Assembly (NCBI GenBank): GCA_964036275.1
Contig: CAXIWQ010000159.1
Coordinates: forward strand, 1-64,000
Source of the DNA: Litoditis marina
Taxonomy: Eukaryota > Nematoda > Chromadorea > Rhabditida > Rhabditidae
DNA length: 64,000 nt
Direction: 5' to 3'
The position numbers were made by a program, and so were the translations under genes. Below the pieces are notes generated by a model. That model saw nothing but the letters and a program-made list of their open reading frames with translations, did no database searches and was not told where the DNA came from. Position 1 is the first letter of the stretch, and each line of letters opens with the position of its first letter. Positions 37,240 to 47,261 of the stretch are shown one piece after another.

Positions 37240-40200
37240 TCTGTAGTTGGAAGCAACAGACTTGATAGCCGTATGATTTTTTTTTTGTAGCTGCAAGTCA
37301 AAATGTCAATAACCGCGTTAATTCGTCTTTGTGGCTGTGCGCCACAGAATAGATTGTCGTATTAGGTTTTTGTAGCTGGGAGCAACAGATTTGATAGCCG
37401 TATGAAATGTTATCTGTAACTGCGAGGCAAAGAGTCAATAACCGCGTTAATTCGTCTTTTGTGGCTGTGCGCCACAGAATATATAGTCGTATTAGGTTTT
37501 TGTAGCTGGGAGCAACAGACTTGATAGCCGTATGAACTGTTCTCTGTAGCTGCAAGGCAAAGAGTCGATAACCGCGTTAATTCGTATTTTGTGGCTGTGC
37601 GCCACAGAATAGATAGTCGTATTAGGTTTTTTTAGCTGGGAGCAACATACTTAATAGCCGTATAACCTTTTTCCTGTAGCTGCACGGCAAAGAGTCAATA
37701 ACCGCGTTAATTTGTCTTTTGTGGGTGTGCGCCACAGAATATAAAATCGTATTAGGTTTTCGTAGCTGGGAGCAACAGACTTGATAGCCGTATGAATTTT
37801 TTTCTGTAGCTGCAAGGCAAAGAGGTAATAACCGCGTTAATTTGTCTGTTGTGGCTGTGCGCCACAGAATAGATTGTCGTATCAGGTTTTTGTAGCTGGG
37901 AGCAACAGACTTGATAGCCGTATGAACTTTTCTCTGTAGCTGCAAGGCAAAGAGTCGATAACCGCGTTATATCGTATTTTGTGGCTGTGTGCCACAGAAT
38001 AGATAGTTGTATTGGGTTTTTCTAGCTGGGAGCAACATACTTGATAGCCATATAAACTTTTTTCTGTAGCTGCAAGCCAAAGAGTCGATAACCTCGTAAA
38101 TTCGTATTTGGTGGCTGTGCGCCACAGAATAGATTGTCGTATTAGGTTTTTGTAGCTGGGAGCAACAGATTTGATAGCCGTATGAAATGTTCTCTGTAAC
38201 TGCAAGGCAAAGAGGTAATAACCGCGTTAATTTGTCTTTTGTGGCTGTGCGCCACAGAATATAAAGTCGTATTAGGTTTTTGTAGCCATGAGCAACAGAC
38301 TTGATAGCCGTATAAACTTTTTTTCTGTAGCTGCACGGCAAAGAGTCAATAACCGCGTGAAATCTTTTGTGGCTGTGCGCCACAGAATATAAAGTCGTAT
38401 TAGGTTTTTGTAGCTGGGAGCAACAGACTTGATAGCCGTATAAACTTTTTTCTGTAGCTGCAAAGCAAACAGTCGATAACCGCGTTAATTCGTATTTTGT
38501 GGCTGTGCGCCACAGAATAGATAGTCGTATTAGGTTTTTGTAGCTGGAAGCAACAGATTTGATAGCCGTATGAAATGTTCTCTGTAACTGCGAGGCAAAG
38601 AGTCAATAACCGCGTTAATTTGTCTTTTGTGGGTGTGCGCCACAGAATATAAAATCGTATTAGGTTTTCGTAGCTGGGAGCAACAGACTTGATAGCCGTA
38701 TGAATTTTTTTCTGTAGCTGCAAGGCAAAGAGGTAATAACCGCGTTAATTTGTCTGTTGTGGCTGTGCGCCACAGAATAGATTGTCGTATCAGGTTTTTG
38801 TAGCTGGGAGCAACAGACTTGATAGCCGTATGAACTTTTCTCTGTAGCTGCAAGGCAAAGAGTCGATAACCGCGTTATATCGTATTTTGTGGCTGTGTGC
38901 CACAGAATAGATAGTTGTATTGGGTTTTTCTAGCTGGGAGCAACATACTTGATAGCCATATAAACTTTTTTCTGTAGCTGCAAGCCAAAGAGTCGATAAC
39001 CGCGTAAATTCGTATTTTGTGGCTGTGCGCCACAGAATAGATTGTCGTATTAGGTTTTTGTAGCTGGGAGCAACAGATTTGATAGCCGTATGAAATGTTC
39101 TCTGTAACTGCAAGGCAAAGAGGTAATAACCGCGTTAATTTGTCTTTTGTGGCTGTGCGCCACAGAATAGATTGTCGTATCAGGTTTTTGTAGCTGGGAG
39201 CAACAGACTTGATAGCCGTATGAACTTTTTTCTGTAGCTGCAAGGCAAAGAGGTAATAACCGCGTTAATTTGTCTTTTGTGGCTGTGCGCCACAGAATAG
39301 ATTGTCGTATCAGGTTTTTGTAGCTGGGAGCAACAGACTTGATAGCCGTATGAACTTTTCTCTGTAGCTGCAAGCCAACAAGTCGATAACCGCGATATTT
39401 CGTGTTTTGTGGCTGTGCGCCACAGAATAGATTGTCGTATTATGTTTCTGTAGTTGGAAGCAACAGACTTGATAGCCGTATGATTTTTTTTCGTAGCTGC
39501 AAGTCAAAATGTCAATAACCGCGTTAATTCGTCTTTGTGGCTGTGCGCCACAGAATAGATTGTCGTATTAGGTTTTTGTAGCTGGGAGCAACAGATTTGA
39601 TAGCCGTATGAAATGTTATCTGTAACTGCGAGGCAAAGAGTCAATAACCGCGTTAATTCGTCTTTTGTGGCTGTGCGCCACAGAATATATAGTCGTATTA
39701 GGTTTTTGTAGCTGGGAGCAACAGACTTGATAGCCGTATGAACTGTTCTCTGTAGCTGCAAGGCAAAGAGTCGATAACCGCGTTAATTCGTATTTTGTGG
39801 CTGTGCGCCACAGAATAGATAGTCGTATTAGGTTTTTTTAGCTGGGAGCAACATACTTAATAGCCGTATAACCTTTTTCCTGTAGCTGCACGGCAAAGAG
39901 TCAATAACCGCGTTAATTTGTCTTTTGTGGGTGTGCGCCACAGAATATAAAATCGTATTAGGTTTTCGTAGCTGGGAGCAATAGACTTGATAGCCGTATG
40001 AATTTTTTTCTGTAGCTGCAAGGCAAAGAGGTAATAACCGCGTTAATTTGTCTGTTGTGGCTGTGCGCCACAGAATAGATTGTCGTATCAGGTTTTTGTA
40101 GCTGGGAGCAACAGACTTGATAGCCGTATGAACTTTTCTCTGTAGCTGCAAGGCAAAGAGTCGATAACCGCGTTATATCGTATTTTGTGGCTGTGTGCCA

Positions 40201-41340
40201 CAGAATAGATAGTTGTATTGGGTTTTTCTAGCTGGGAGCAACATACTTGATAGCCATATAAACTTTTTTCTGTAGCTGCAAGCCAAAGAGTCGATAACCG
40301 CGTAAATTCGTATTTGGTGGCTGTGCGCCACAGAATAGATTGTCGTATTAGGTTTTTGTAGCTGGGAGCAACAGATTTGATAGCCGTATGAAATGTTCTC
40401 TGTAACTGCAAGGCAAAGAGGTAATAACCGCGTTAATTTGTCTTTTGTGGCTGTGCGCCACAGAATATAAAGTCGTATTAGGTTTTTGTAGCCATGAGCA
40501 ACAGACTTGATAGCCGTATAAACTTTTTTTCTGTAGCTGCACGGCAAAGAGTCAATAACCGCGTGAAATCTTTTGTGGCTGTGCGCCACAGAATATAAAG
40601 TCGTATTAGGTTTTTGTAGCTGGGAGCAACAGACTTGATAGCCGTATAAACTTTTTTCTGTAGCTGCAAAGCAAACAGTCGATAACCGCGTTAATTCGTA
40701 TTTTGTGGCTGTGCGCCACAGAATAGATAGTCGTATTAGGTTTTTGTAGCTGGAAGCAACAGATTTGATAGCCGTATGAAATGTTCTCTGTAACTGCGAG
40801 GCAAAGAGTCAATAACCGCGTTAATTTGTCTTTTGTGGGTGTGCGCCACAGAATATAAAATCGTATTAGGTTTTCGTAGCTGGGAGCAACAGACTTGATA
40901 GCCGTATGAATTTTTTTCTGTAGCTGCAAGGCAAAGAGGTAATAACCGCGTTAATTTGTCTGTTGTGGCTGTGCGCCACAGAATAGATTGTCGTATCAGG
41001 TTTTTGTAGCTGGGAGCAACAGACTTGATAGCCGTATGAACTTTTCTCTGTAGCTGCAAGGCAAAGAGTCGATAACCGCGTTATATCGTATTTTGTGGCT
41101 GTGTGCCACAGAATAGATAGTTGTATTGGGTTTTTCTAGCTGGGAGCAACATACTTGATAGCCATATAAACTTTTTTCTGTAGCTGCAAGCCAAAGAGTC
41201 GATAACCGCGTAAATTCGTATTTTGTGGCTGTGCGCCACAGAATAGATTGTCGTATTAGGTTTTTGTAGCTGGGAGCAACAGATTTGATAGCCGTATGAA
41301 ATGTTCTCTGTAACTGCAAGGCAAAGAGGTAATAACCGCG
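37240..41340 (+). repeat. HOR of 2,206 bp (17-mer) with nested 908- and 778-bp steps
   Basis: About 37240-39130 matches 39446-41340 at a shift of 2206 bp (37298 matches 39504, 37622 matches 39828, 38142 matches 40348). Inside each copy a 7-mer of 908 bp repeats (37882 matches 38790, and 40088 matches 40996), followed by a 6-mer step of 778 bp (40996 matches 41774). Shared rare marks such as the TATTTGGTGGC unit near 38105 and 40313 tie the copies together. Confidence 0.8.
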
Positions 41341-41739
41341 TTAATTTGTCTTTTGTGGCTGTGCGCCACAGAATATAAAGTCGTATTAGGTTTTTGTAGC
41401 CATGAGCAACAGACTTGATAGCCGTATAAACTTTTTTTCTGTAGCTGCACGGCAAAGAGTCAATAACCGCGTAAAATCTTTTGTGGCTGTGCGCCACAGA
41501 ATATAAAGTCGTATTAGGTTTTTGTAGCTGGGAGCAACAGACTTGATAGCCGTATAAACTTTTTTCTGTAGCTGCAAAGCAAACAGTCGATAACCGCGTT
41601 AATTCGTATTTTGTGGCTGTGCGCCACAGAATAGATAGTCGTATTAGGTTTTTGTAGCTGGGAGCAACAGATTTGATAGCCGTATGAAATGTTCTCTGTA
41701 ACTGCGATGCAAAGAGTCAATAACCGCGTTAATTCGTCT

Positions 41740-44700
41740 GTTGTGGCTGTGCGCCACAGAATAGATTGTCGTATCAGGTTTTTGTAGCTGGGAGCAACAG
41801 ACTTGATAGCCGTATGAACTTTTCTCTGTAGCTGCAAGGCAAAGAGTCGATAACCGCGTTATATCGTATTTTGTGGCTGTGTGCCACAGAATAGATAGTT
41901 GTATTGGGTTTTTCTAGCTGGGAGCAACATACTTGATAGCCATATAAACTTTTTTCTGTAGCTGCAAGCCAAAGAGTCGATAACCGCGTAAATTCGTATT
42001 TTGTGGCTGTGCGCCACAGAATAGATTGTCGTATTAGGTTTTTGTAGCTGGGAGCAACAGATTTGATAGCCGTATGAAATGTTCTCTGTAACTGCAAGGC
42101 AAAGAGGTAATAACCGCGTTAATTTGTCTTTTGTGGCTGTGCGCCACAGAATATAAAGTCGTATTAGGTTTTTGTAGCCATGAGCAACAGACTTGATAGC
42201 CGTATAAACTTTTTTTCTGTAGCTGCACGGCAAAGAGTCAATAACCGCGTAAAATCTTTTGTGGCTGTGCGCCACAGAATATAAAGTCGTATTAGGTTTT
42301 TGTAGCTGGGAGCAACAGACTTGATAGCCGTATAAACTTTTTTCTGTAGCTGCAAAGCAAACAGTCGATAACCGCGTTAATTCGTATTTTGTGGCTGTGC
42401 GCCACAGAATAGATAGTCGTATTAGGTTTTTGTAGCTGGGAGCAACAGATTTGATAGCCGTATGAAATGTTCTCTGTAACTGCGAGGCAAAGAGTCAATA
42501 ACCGCGTTAATTCGTCTGTTGTGGCTGTGCGCCACAGAATAGATTGTCGTATCAGGTTTTTGTAGCTGGGAGCAACAGACTTGATAGCCGTATGATTTTT
42601 TTTTGTAGCTGCAAGTCAAAATGTCAATAACCGCGTTAATTCGTCTTTGTGGCTGTGCGCCACAGAATAGATTGTCGTATTAGGTTTTTGTAGCTGGGAG
42701 CAACAGATTTGATAGCCGTATGAAATGTTCTCTGTAACTGCGAGGCAAAGAGTCAATAACCGCGTTAATTCGTCTTTTGTGGCTGTGCGCCACAGAATAT
42801 TTAGTCGTATTAGGTTTTTTTAGCTGGGAGCAACATACTTGATAGCCGTATAACCTTTTTCCTGTAGCTGCAAAACAAACAGTCGATAACCGCGTTAATT
42901 CGTATTTTGTGGCTGTGCGCCACAGAACAGATAGTCGTATTAGGTTTTTGTAGCTGGGAGCAACATACTTGATAGCCGTATAAACTTTTTTCTGTAGCTG
43001 CGCGGCAAAGAGTCAATAACCGCGTTAATTTGTCTTTTGTGGCTGTGCGCCACAGAATATAAAGTCGTATTAGGTTTTTGTAGCTGGGAGCAACAGACTT
43101 GATAGCCGTATGAACTTTTTTCTGTAGCTGCAAGGCAAAGAGGTAATAACCGCGTTAATTTGTCTTTTGTGGCTGTGCGCCACAGAATATAAAGTCGTAT
43201 TAGGTTTTTGTAGCCATGAGCAACAGACTTGATAGCCGTATAAACTTTTTTCTGTAGCTGCAAGGCAAAGAGGTAATAACCGCGTTAATTTGTCTGTTGT
43301 GGCTGTGCGCCACAGAATAGATTGTCGTATCAGGTTTTTGTAGCTGGAAGCAACAGACTTGATAGCCGTATGAACTTTTCTCTGTAGCTGCAAGGCAAAG
43401 AGTCGATAACCGCGTTATATCGTATTTTGTGGCTGTGTGCCACAGAATAGATAGTTGTATTGGGTTTTTCTAGCTGGGAGCAACATACTTGATAGCCATA
43501 TAAACTTTTTTCTGTAGCTGCAAGCCAAAGAGTCGATAACCGCGTAAATTCGTATTTTGTGGCTGTGCGCCACAGAATAGATTGTCGTATTAGGTTTTTG
43601 TAGCTGGGAGCAACAGATTTGATAGCCGTATGAAATGTTCTCTGTAACTGCAAGGCAAAGAGGTAATAACCGCGTTAATTTGTCTTTTGTAGCTGTGCGC
43701 CACAGAATATAAAGTCGTATTAGGTTTTTGTAGCCATGAGCAACAGACTTGATAGCCGTATAAACTTTTTTCTGTAGCTGCACGGCAAAGAGTCAATAAC
43801 CGCGTAAAATCTTTTGTGGCTGTGCGCCACAGAATATAAAGTCGTATTAGGTTTTTGTAGCTGGGAGCAACAGACTTGATAGCCGTATAAACTTTTTTCT
43901 GTAGCTGCAAAGCAAACAGTCGATAACCGCGTTAATTCGTATTTTGTGGCTGTGCGCCACAGAATAGATAGTCGTATTAGGTTTTTGTAGCTGGGAGCAA
44001 CAGATTTGATAGCCGTATGAAATGTTCTCTGTAACTGCGAGGCAAAGAGTCAATAACCGCGTTAATTCGTCTGTTGTGGCTGTGCGCCACAGAATAGATT
44101 GTCGTATCAGGTTTTTGTAGCTGGGAGCAACAGACTTGATAGCCGTATGATTTTTTTTTGTAGCTGCAAGTCAAAATGTCAATAACCGCGTTAATTCGTC
44201 TTTGTGGCTGTGCGCCACAGAATAGATTGTCGTATTAGGTTTTTGTAGCTGGAGCAACAGATTTGATAGCCGTATGAAATGTTCTCTGTAACTGCGAGGC
44301 AAAGAGTCAATAACCGCGTTAATTCGTCTTTTGTGGCTGTGCGCCACAGAATATTTAGTCGTATTAGGTTTTTTTAGCTGGGAGCAACATACTTGATAGC
44401 CGTATAACCTTTTTCCTGTAGCTGCAAAACAAACAGTCGATAACCGCGTTAATTCGTATTTTGTGGCTGTGCGCCACAGAACAGATAGTCGTATTAGGTT
44501 TTTGTAGCTGGGAGCAACATACTTGATAGCCGTATAAACTTTTTTCTGTAGCTGCGCGGCAAAGAGTCAATAACCGCGTTAATTTGTCTTTTGTGGCTGT
44601 GCGCCACAGAATATAAAGTCGTATTAGGTTTTTGTAGCTGGGAGCAACAGACTTGATAGCCGTATGAACTTTTTTCTGTAGCTGCTAGGCAAAGAGGTAA

Positions 44701-44810
44701 TAACCGCGTTAATTTGTCTTTTGTGGCTGTGCGCCACAGAATATAAAGTCGTATTAGGTTTTTGTAGCCATGAGCAACAGACTTGATAGCCGTATAAACT
44801 TTTTTCTGTA
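41740..44810 (+). repeat. HOR of about 1,555 bp (12-mer), tandem pair
   Basis: About 41740-43200 and 43300-44810 share variant order at a shift of 1554-1556 bp (42034 matches 43590, 42292 matches 43847, 42810 matches 44364). Private marks include GAATATTTAGTCG and CAGAACAGATAG. A one-base deletion (GTAGCTGGAGC, near 44250) distinguishes the second copy. Confidence 0.75.
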
Positions 44811-45869
44811 GCTGCAAGGCAAAGAGTCGATAACCGCGTTAATTCGTATTTTGTGGCTGTGTGCCACAGAATAGATAGTTGTATTGGGTTTTTTCTAGCT
44901 GGGAGCAACATACTTGATAGCCGTATAAACTTTTTTCTGTAGCTGCAAGGCAAAGAGTCAATAACCGCGTTAATTTATCTTTTGTGGCTGTGCGCCACAG
45001 AATATGAAGTCGTATTAGGTTTTTGTAGCCATGAGCAACAGACCTGATAGCCGTATGAACTGTTCTCTGTAGCTGCAAGGCAAAGAGTCGATAACCGCGT
45101 TAATTCGTATTTTGTGGCTGTGCGCCACAGAATAGATTGTCGTATTAGGTTTTTGTAGCTGGGAGCAACATATTTGATAGCCGTATGAACTGTTCTCTGT
45201 AGCTGCAAGGCAAAGAGTCGATAACCGCGTTAATTTGAATTTTGTGGCTGTGCGCCACAGAATAGATTGTCGTATCAGGTTTTTGTAGCTGGGAACAACA
45301 TACTTGATAGCCGTATCAACTTTTTTCTGTAGCTGCAAAGCAAACAGTCGATAACCGTGTTAATTCGTATTTTGTGGCTGTGCGCCACAGAATAGATAGT
45401 CGTATTAGGTTTTTGTAGCTGGGAGCAACATACTTGATAGCCGTATAAACTTTTTTTCTGTAGCTGCACGGCAAAGAGTCAATAACCGCGTAAAATCTTT
45501 TGTGGCTGTGCGCCACAGAATATAAAGTCGTATTAGGTTTTTGTAGCTGGGAGCAACAGACTTGATAGCCGTATAAAATTTTTTCTGTAGCTGCAAGGCA
45601 AAGAGGTGATAACCGCGTTAATTTGTCTTTTGTGTCTGTGCGCCACAGAATATACAGTCGTATTAGGTTTTTGTAGCTGGGAGCAACAGATTTGATAGCC
45701 GTATAAAATGTTCTCTGTAACTGCAAGGCAAAGAGTCAATAACCGCGTTAATTTGTATTTTATGGCTGTGCGCCACAGAATATAAAGTCGTAATATGTTT
45801 TTGTAGTTGGGAGCAACAGACTTGATAGCCGTATGATTTTTTTTTGTAGCTGCAAGTCAAAATGTCAAT

Positions 45870-45904
45870 TTTTACATATTTACATATTTACATATTTATT
45901 CATT
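45870..45904 (-). other. AATAAAT signal and AT-rich tail of insert 2
   Basis: The plus strand shows TTTACATAT-type steps (three copies) followed by TTTATTCATTCAC. On the minus strand this is GTGAATGAATAAA and then a microsatellite-like tail that meets the satellite at 45869. Its layout parallels the end of insert 1 (GAACGAATAAATTATTATT). Confidence 0.5.
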
Positions 45905-46173
45905 CACTTCGCTTCGTTTCGAGGCGGTGATCATCATACATATCACAGATCTTTGTAGTAGCAGCTTCTTCTGAGGTATTGGTCCCTTTCCTTCATAGAA
46001 GACTTCATGGTGGACTATCGAATGCTCTTATGGCATTGATCCAGTGACATGCGAGTAACTTCTTGGAGGGAGGGGGAGAGAACTGCTTGTGAAACATGCA
46101 TTCCTGTTGGGAATACGGACCAGCGATTCCCAGTCGCGCGTGGCCCGGGTTTTCCTTCACGTCCATCAACCCG
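45905..46173 (-). other. Unique part of insert 2, no recognised gene
   Basis: About 270 bp that match neither the satellite nor the 104-bp repeat. It includes a GC-rich stretch around 46132-46155 (CGCGCGTGGCCCGGG) unlike the rest of the window. The longest minus-strand frame ends near 46005 and starts within or at the edge of the 104-bp repeats; a plus-strand frame covers 46049-46249. I see no catalytic motif in either, and both use the repeat for part of their length. This could be the 3' part of a truncated element, or captured single-copy sequence. Confidence 0.45.
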
Positions 46174-46897
46174 GATACCTGAATGGACACGTAGTGTGGG
46201 GATCTTGGAAACAGGGCAACGAAGAGAGACTCCGTCTACCAACCAGTAGGAACTAGACCATGATGGAAAACTGATGGGATACCTGAATGGACACGTAGTG
46301 TGGGGATCTTGGGAAACAGGGCAACGAAGAGAGACTCCGTCTACCAACCAGTAGGAACTAGACCATGATGGAAAACTGATGGGATACCTGAATGGACACG
46401 TAGTGTGGGGATCTTGGAAACAGGGCAACGAAGAGAGACTCCGTCTACCAACCAGTAGGAACTAGACCATGATGGAAAACTGATGGGATACCTGAATGGA
46501 CACGTAGTGTGGGGATCTTGGAAACAGGGCAACGAAGAGAGACTCCGTCTACCAACCAGTAGGAACTAGACCATGATGGAAAACTGATGGGATACCTGAA
46601 TGGACACGTAGTGTGGGGATCTTGGAAACAGGGCAACGAAGAGAGACTCCGTCTACCAACCAGTAGGAACTAGACCATGATGGAAAACTGATGGGATACC
46701 TGAATGGACACGTAGTGTGGGGATCTTGGAAACAGGGCAACGAAGAGAGACTCCGTCTACCAACCAGTAGGAACTAGACCATGATGGAAAACTGATGGGA
46801 TACCTGAATGGACACGTAGTGTGGGGATCTTGGAAACAGGGCAACGAAGAGAGACTCCGTCTACCAACCAGTAGGAACTAGACCATGATGGAAAACT
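46174..46897 (+). repeat. 104-bp tandem repeat, seven copies
   Basis: Copies start at 46174, 46278, 46383, 46487, 46591, 46695 and 46799. The unit begins GATACCTGAATGGACACG and contains GTCTACCAACCAGTAGG and CTAGACCATGATGG. The second copy is 105 bp because of an extra G in CTTGGGAAAC. All others look identical, which indicates recent expansion. The seventh copy stops after GAAAACT. The repeat is unrelated to the 130-bp satellite by eye. Minus-strand frames of 63 codons recur once per unit as shadows. Confidence 0.97.
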
Positions 46898-46927
46898 CAG
46901 ACAAAGAATCACGACGACGAGAAGACG

Positions 46928-46968
46928 AAGGCAAAGAGTCGATAACCGGCAAAGAGTCAATAACCGCG
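46928..46968 (+). repeat. Duplicated satellite piece at the right edge of insert 2
   Basis: GGCAAAGAGTCGATAACC (46930-46947) is followed at once by GGCAAAGAGTCAATAACC (46948-46965), after which the monomer continues normally. Other monomers carry this segment once. It may be a repair or integration scar. Confidence 0.8.
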
Positions 46969-47261
46969 TTAATTCGTTTTTGTGGCTGTGCGCCACAGAA
47001 TAGATTGTCGTATTAGGTTTTTGTAGCTGGGAGCAACAGACTTGATAGCCGCATAAACTTTGTTTCTGTAGCTGCAAGGCAAAGAGTCAATAACCGCGTT
47101 AATTCGTCTTTTGTGGCTGTGCGCCACAGAATATATAGTCGTATTAAATTTTTGTAGCTGGGAGCAACAGACTTGATAGCCGTATGAACTTATCTCTGTA
47201 ACTGCAAGTCAACAAGTCGATAACCGCGATAATTCGTATTTTGTGGCTGTGCGCCACAGAA

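Larger units (their letters stand above)
33640..45869 (+). repeat. 130-bp satellite array, forward block 2
   Basis: About 94 monomers in forward orientation between the inverted block and insert 2. The first part (34000-35000) matches the 12900-13900 block. From 35757 onward the order of variants follows that of the first 9 kb of the window with local expansions. Two units near 35026 and 35156 share a T-tract of about ten bases before AGCTGGGAGC and form a local dimer duplication. Confidence 0.97.
45870..46927 (-). mobile_element. Insert 2: about 1.06-kb insertion with 104-bp repeats
   Basis: A non-satellite stretch that replaces satellite after AATGTCAAT (ends 45869). On the minus strand it starts with a short unmatched piece (46898-46927), then seven 104-bp repeats, then about 270 bp of unique, more GC-rich sequence. 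It ends in AATGAATAAAT (complement of 45894-45904) followed by an AT-rich tail built from the 9-base step AAATATGTA. A minus-strand frame at 46005-46190 (61 codons) covers much of the unique part, but I recognise no family in it. The 104-bp repeat shifts frame at each copy, so frames across it are not one protein. The AATAAAT-plus-tail end resembles the 3' end of a non-LTR retrotransposon or a derived SINE-like element. The satellite resumes at about 46928 with a small duplicated piece. No clean target-site duplication is visible. Confidence 0.6.

Noticed and set aside
45870..46180. rRNA or other structural RNA gene in insert 2
   Set aside because: The GC-rich stretch does not match any rRNA or tRNA core that I recognise and is too short to judge.
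46015..46844. Minus-strand frames over the 104-bp repeats (63-137 codons)
   Set aside because: The repeat length of 104 shifts the frame at each copy, so the frames only restate one repeat. The unique 61-codon frame shows no motif that I can name.
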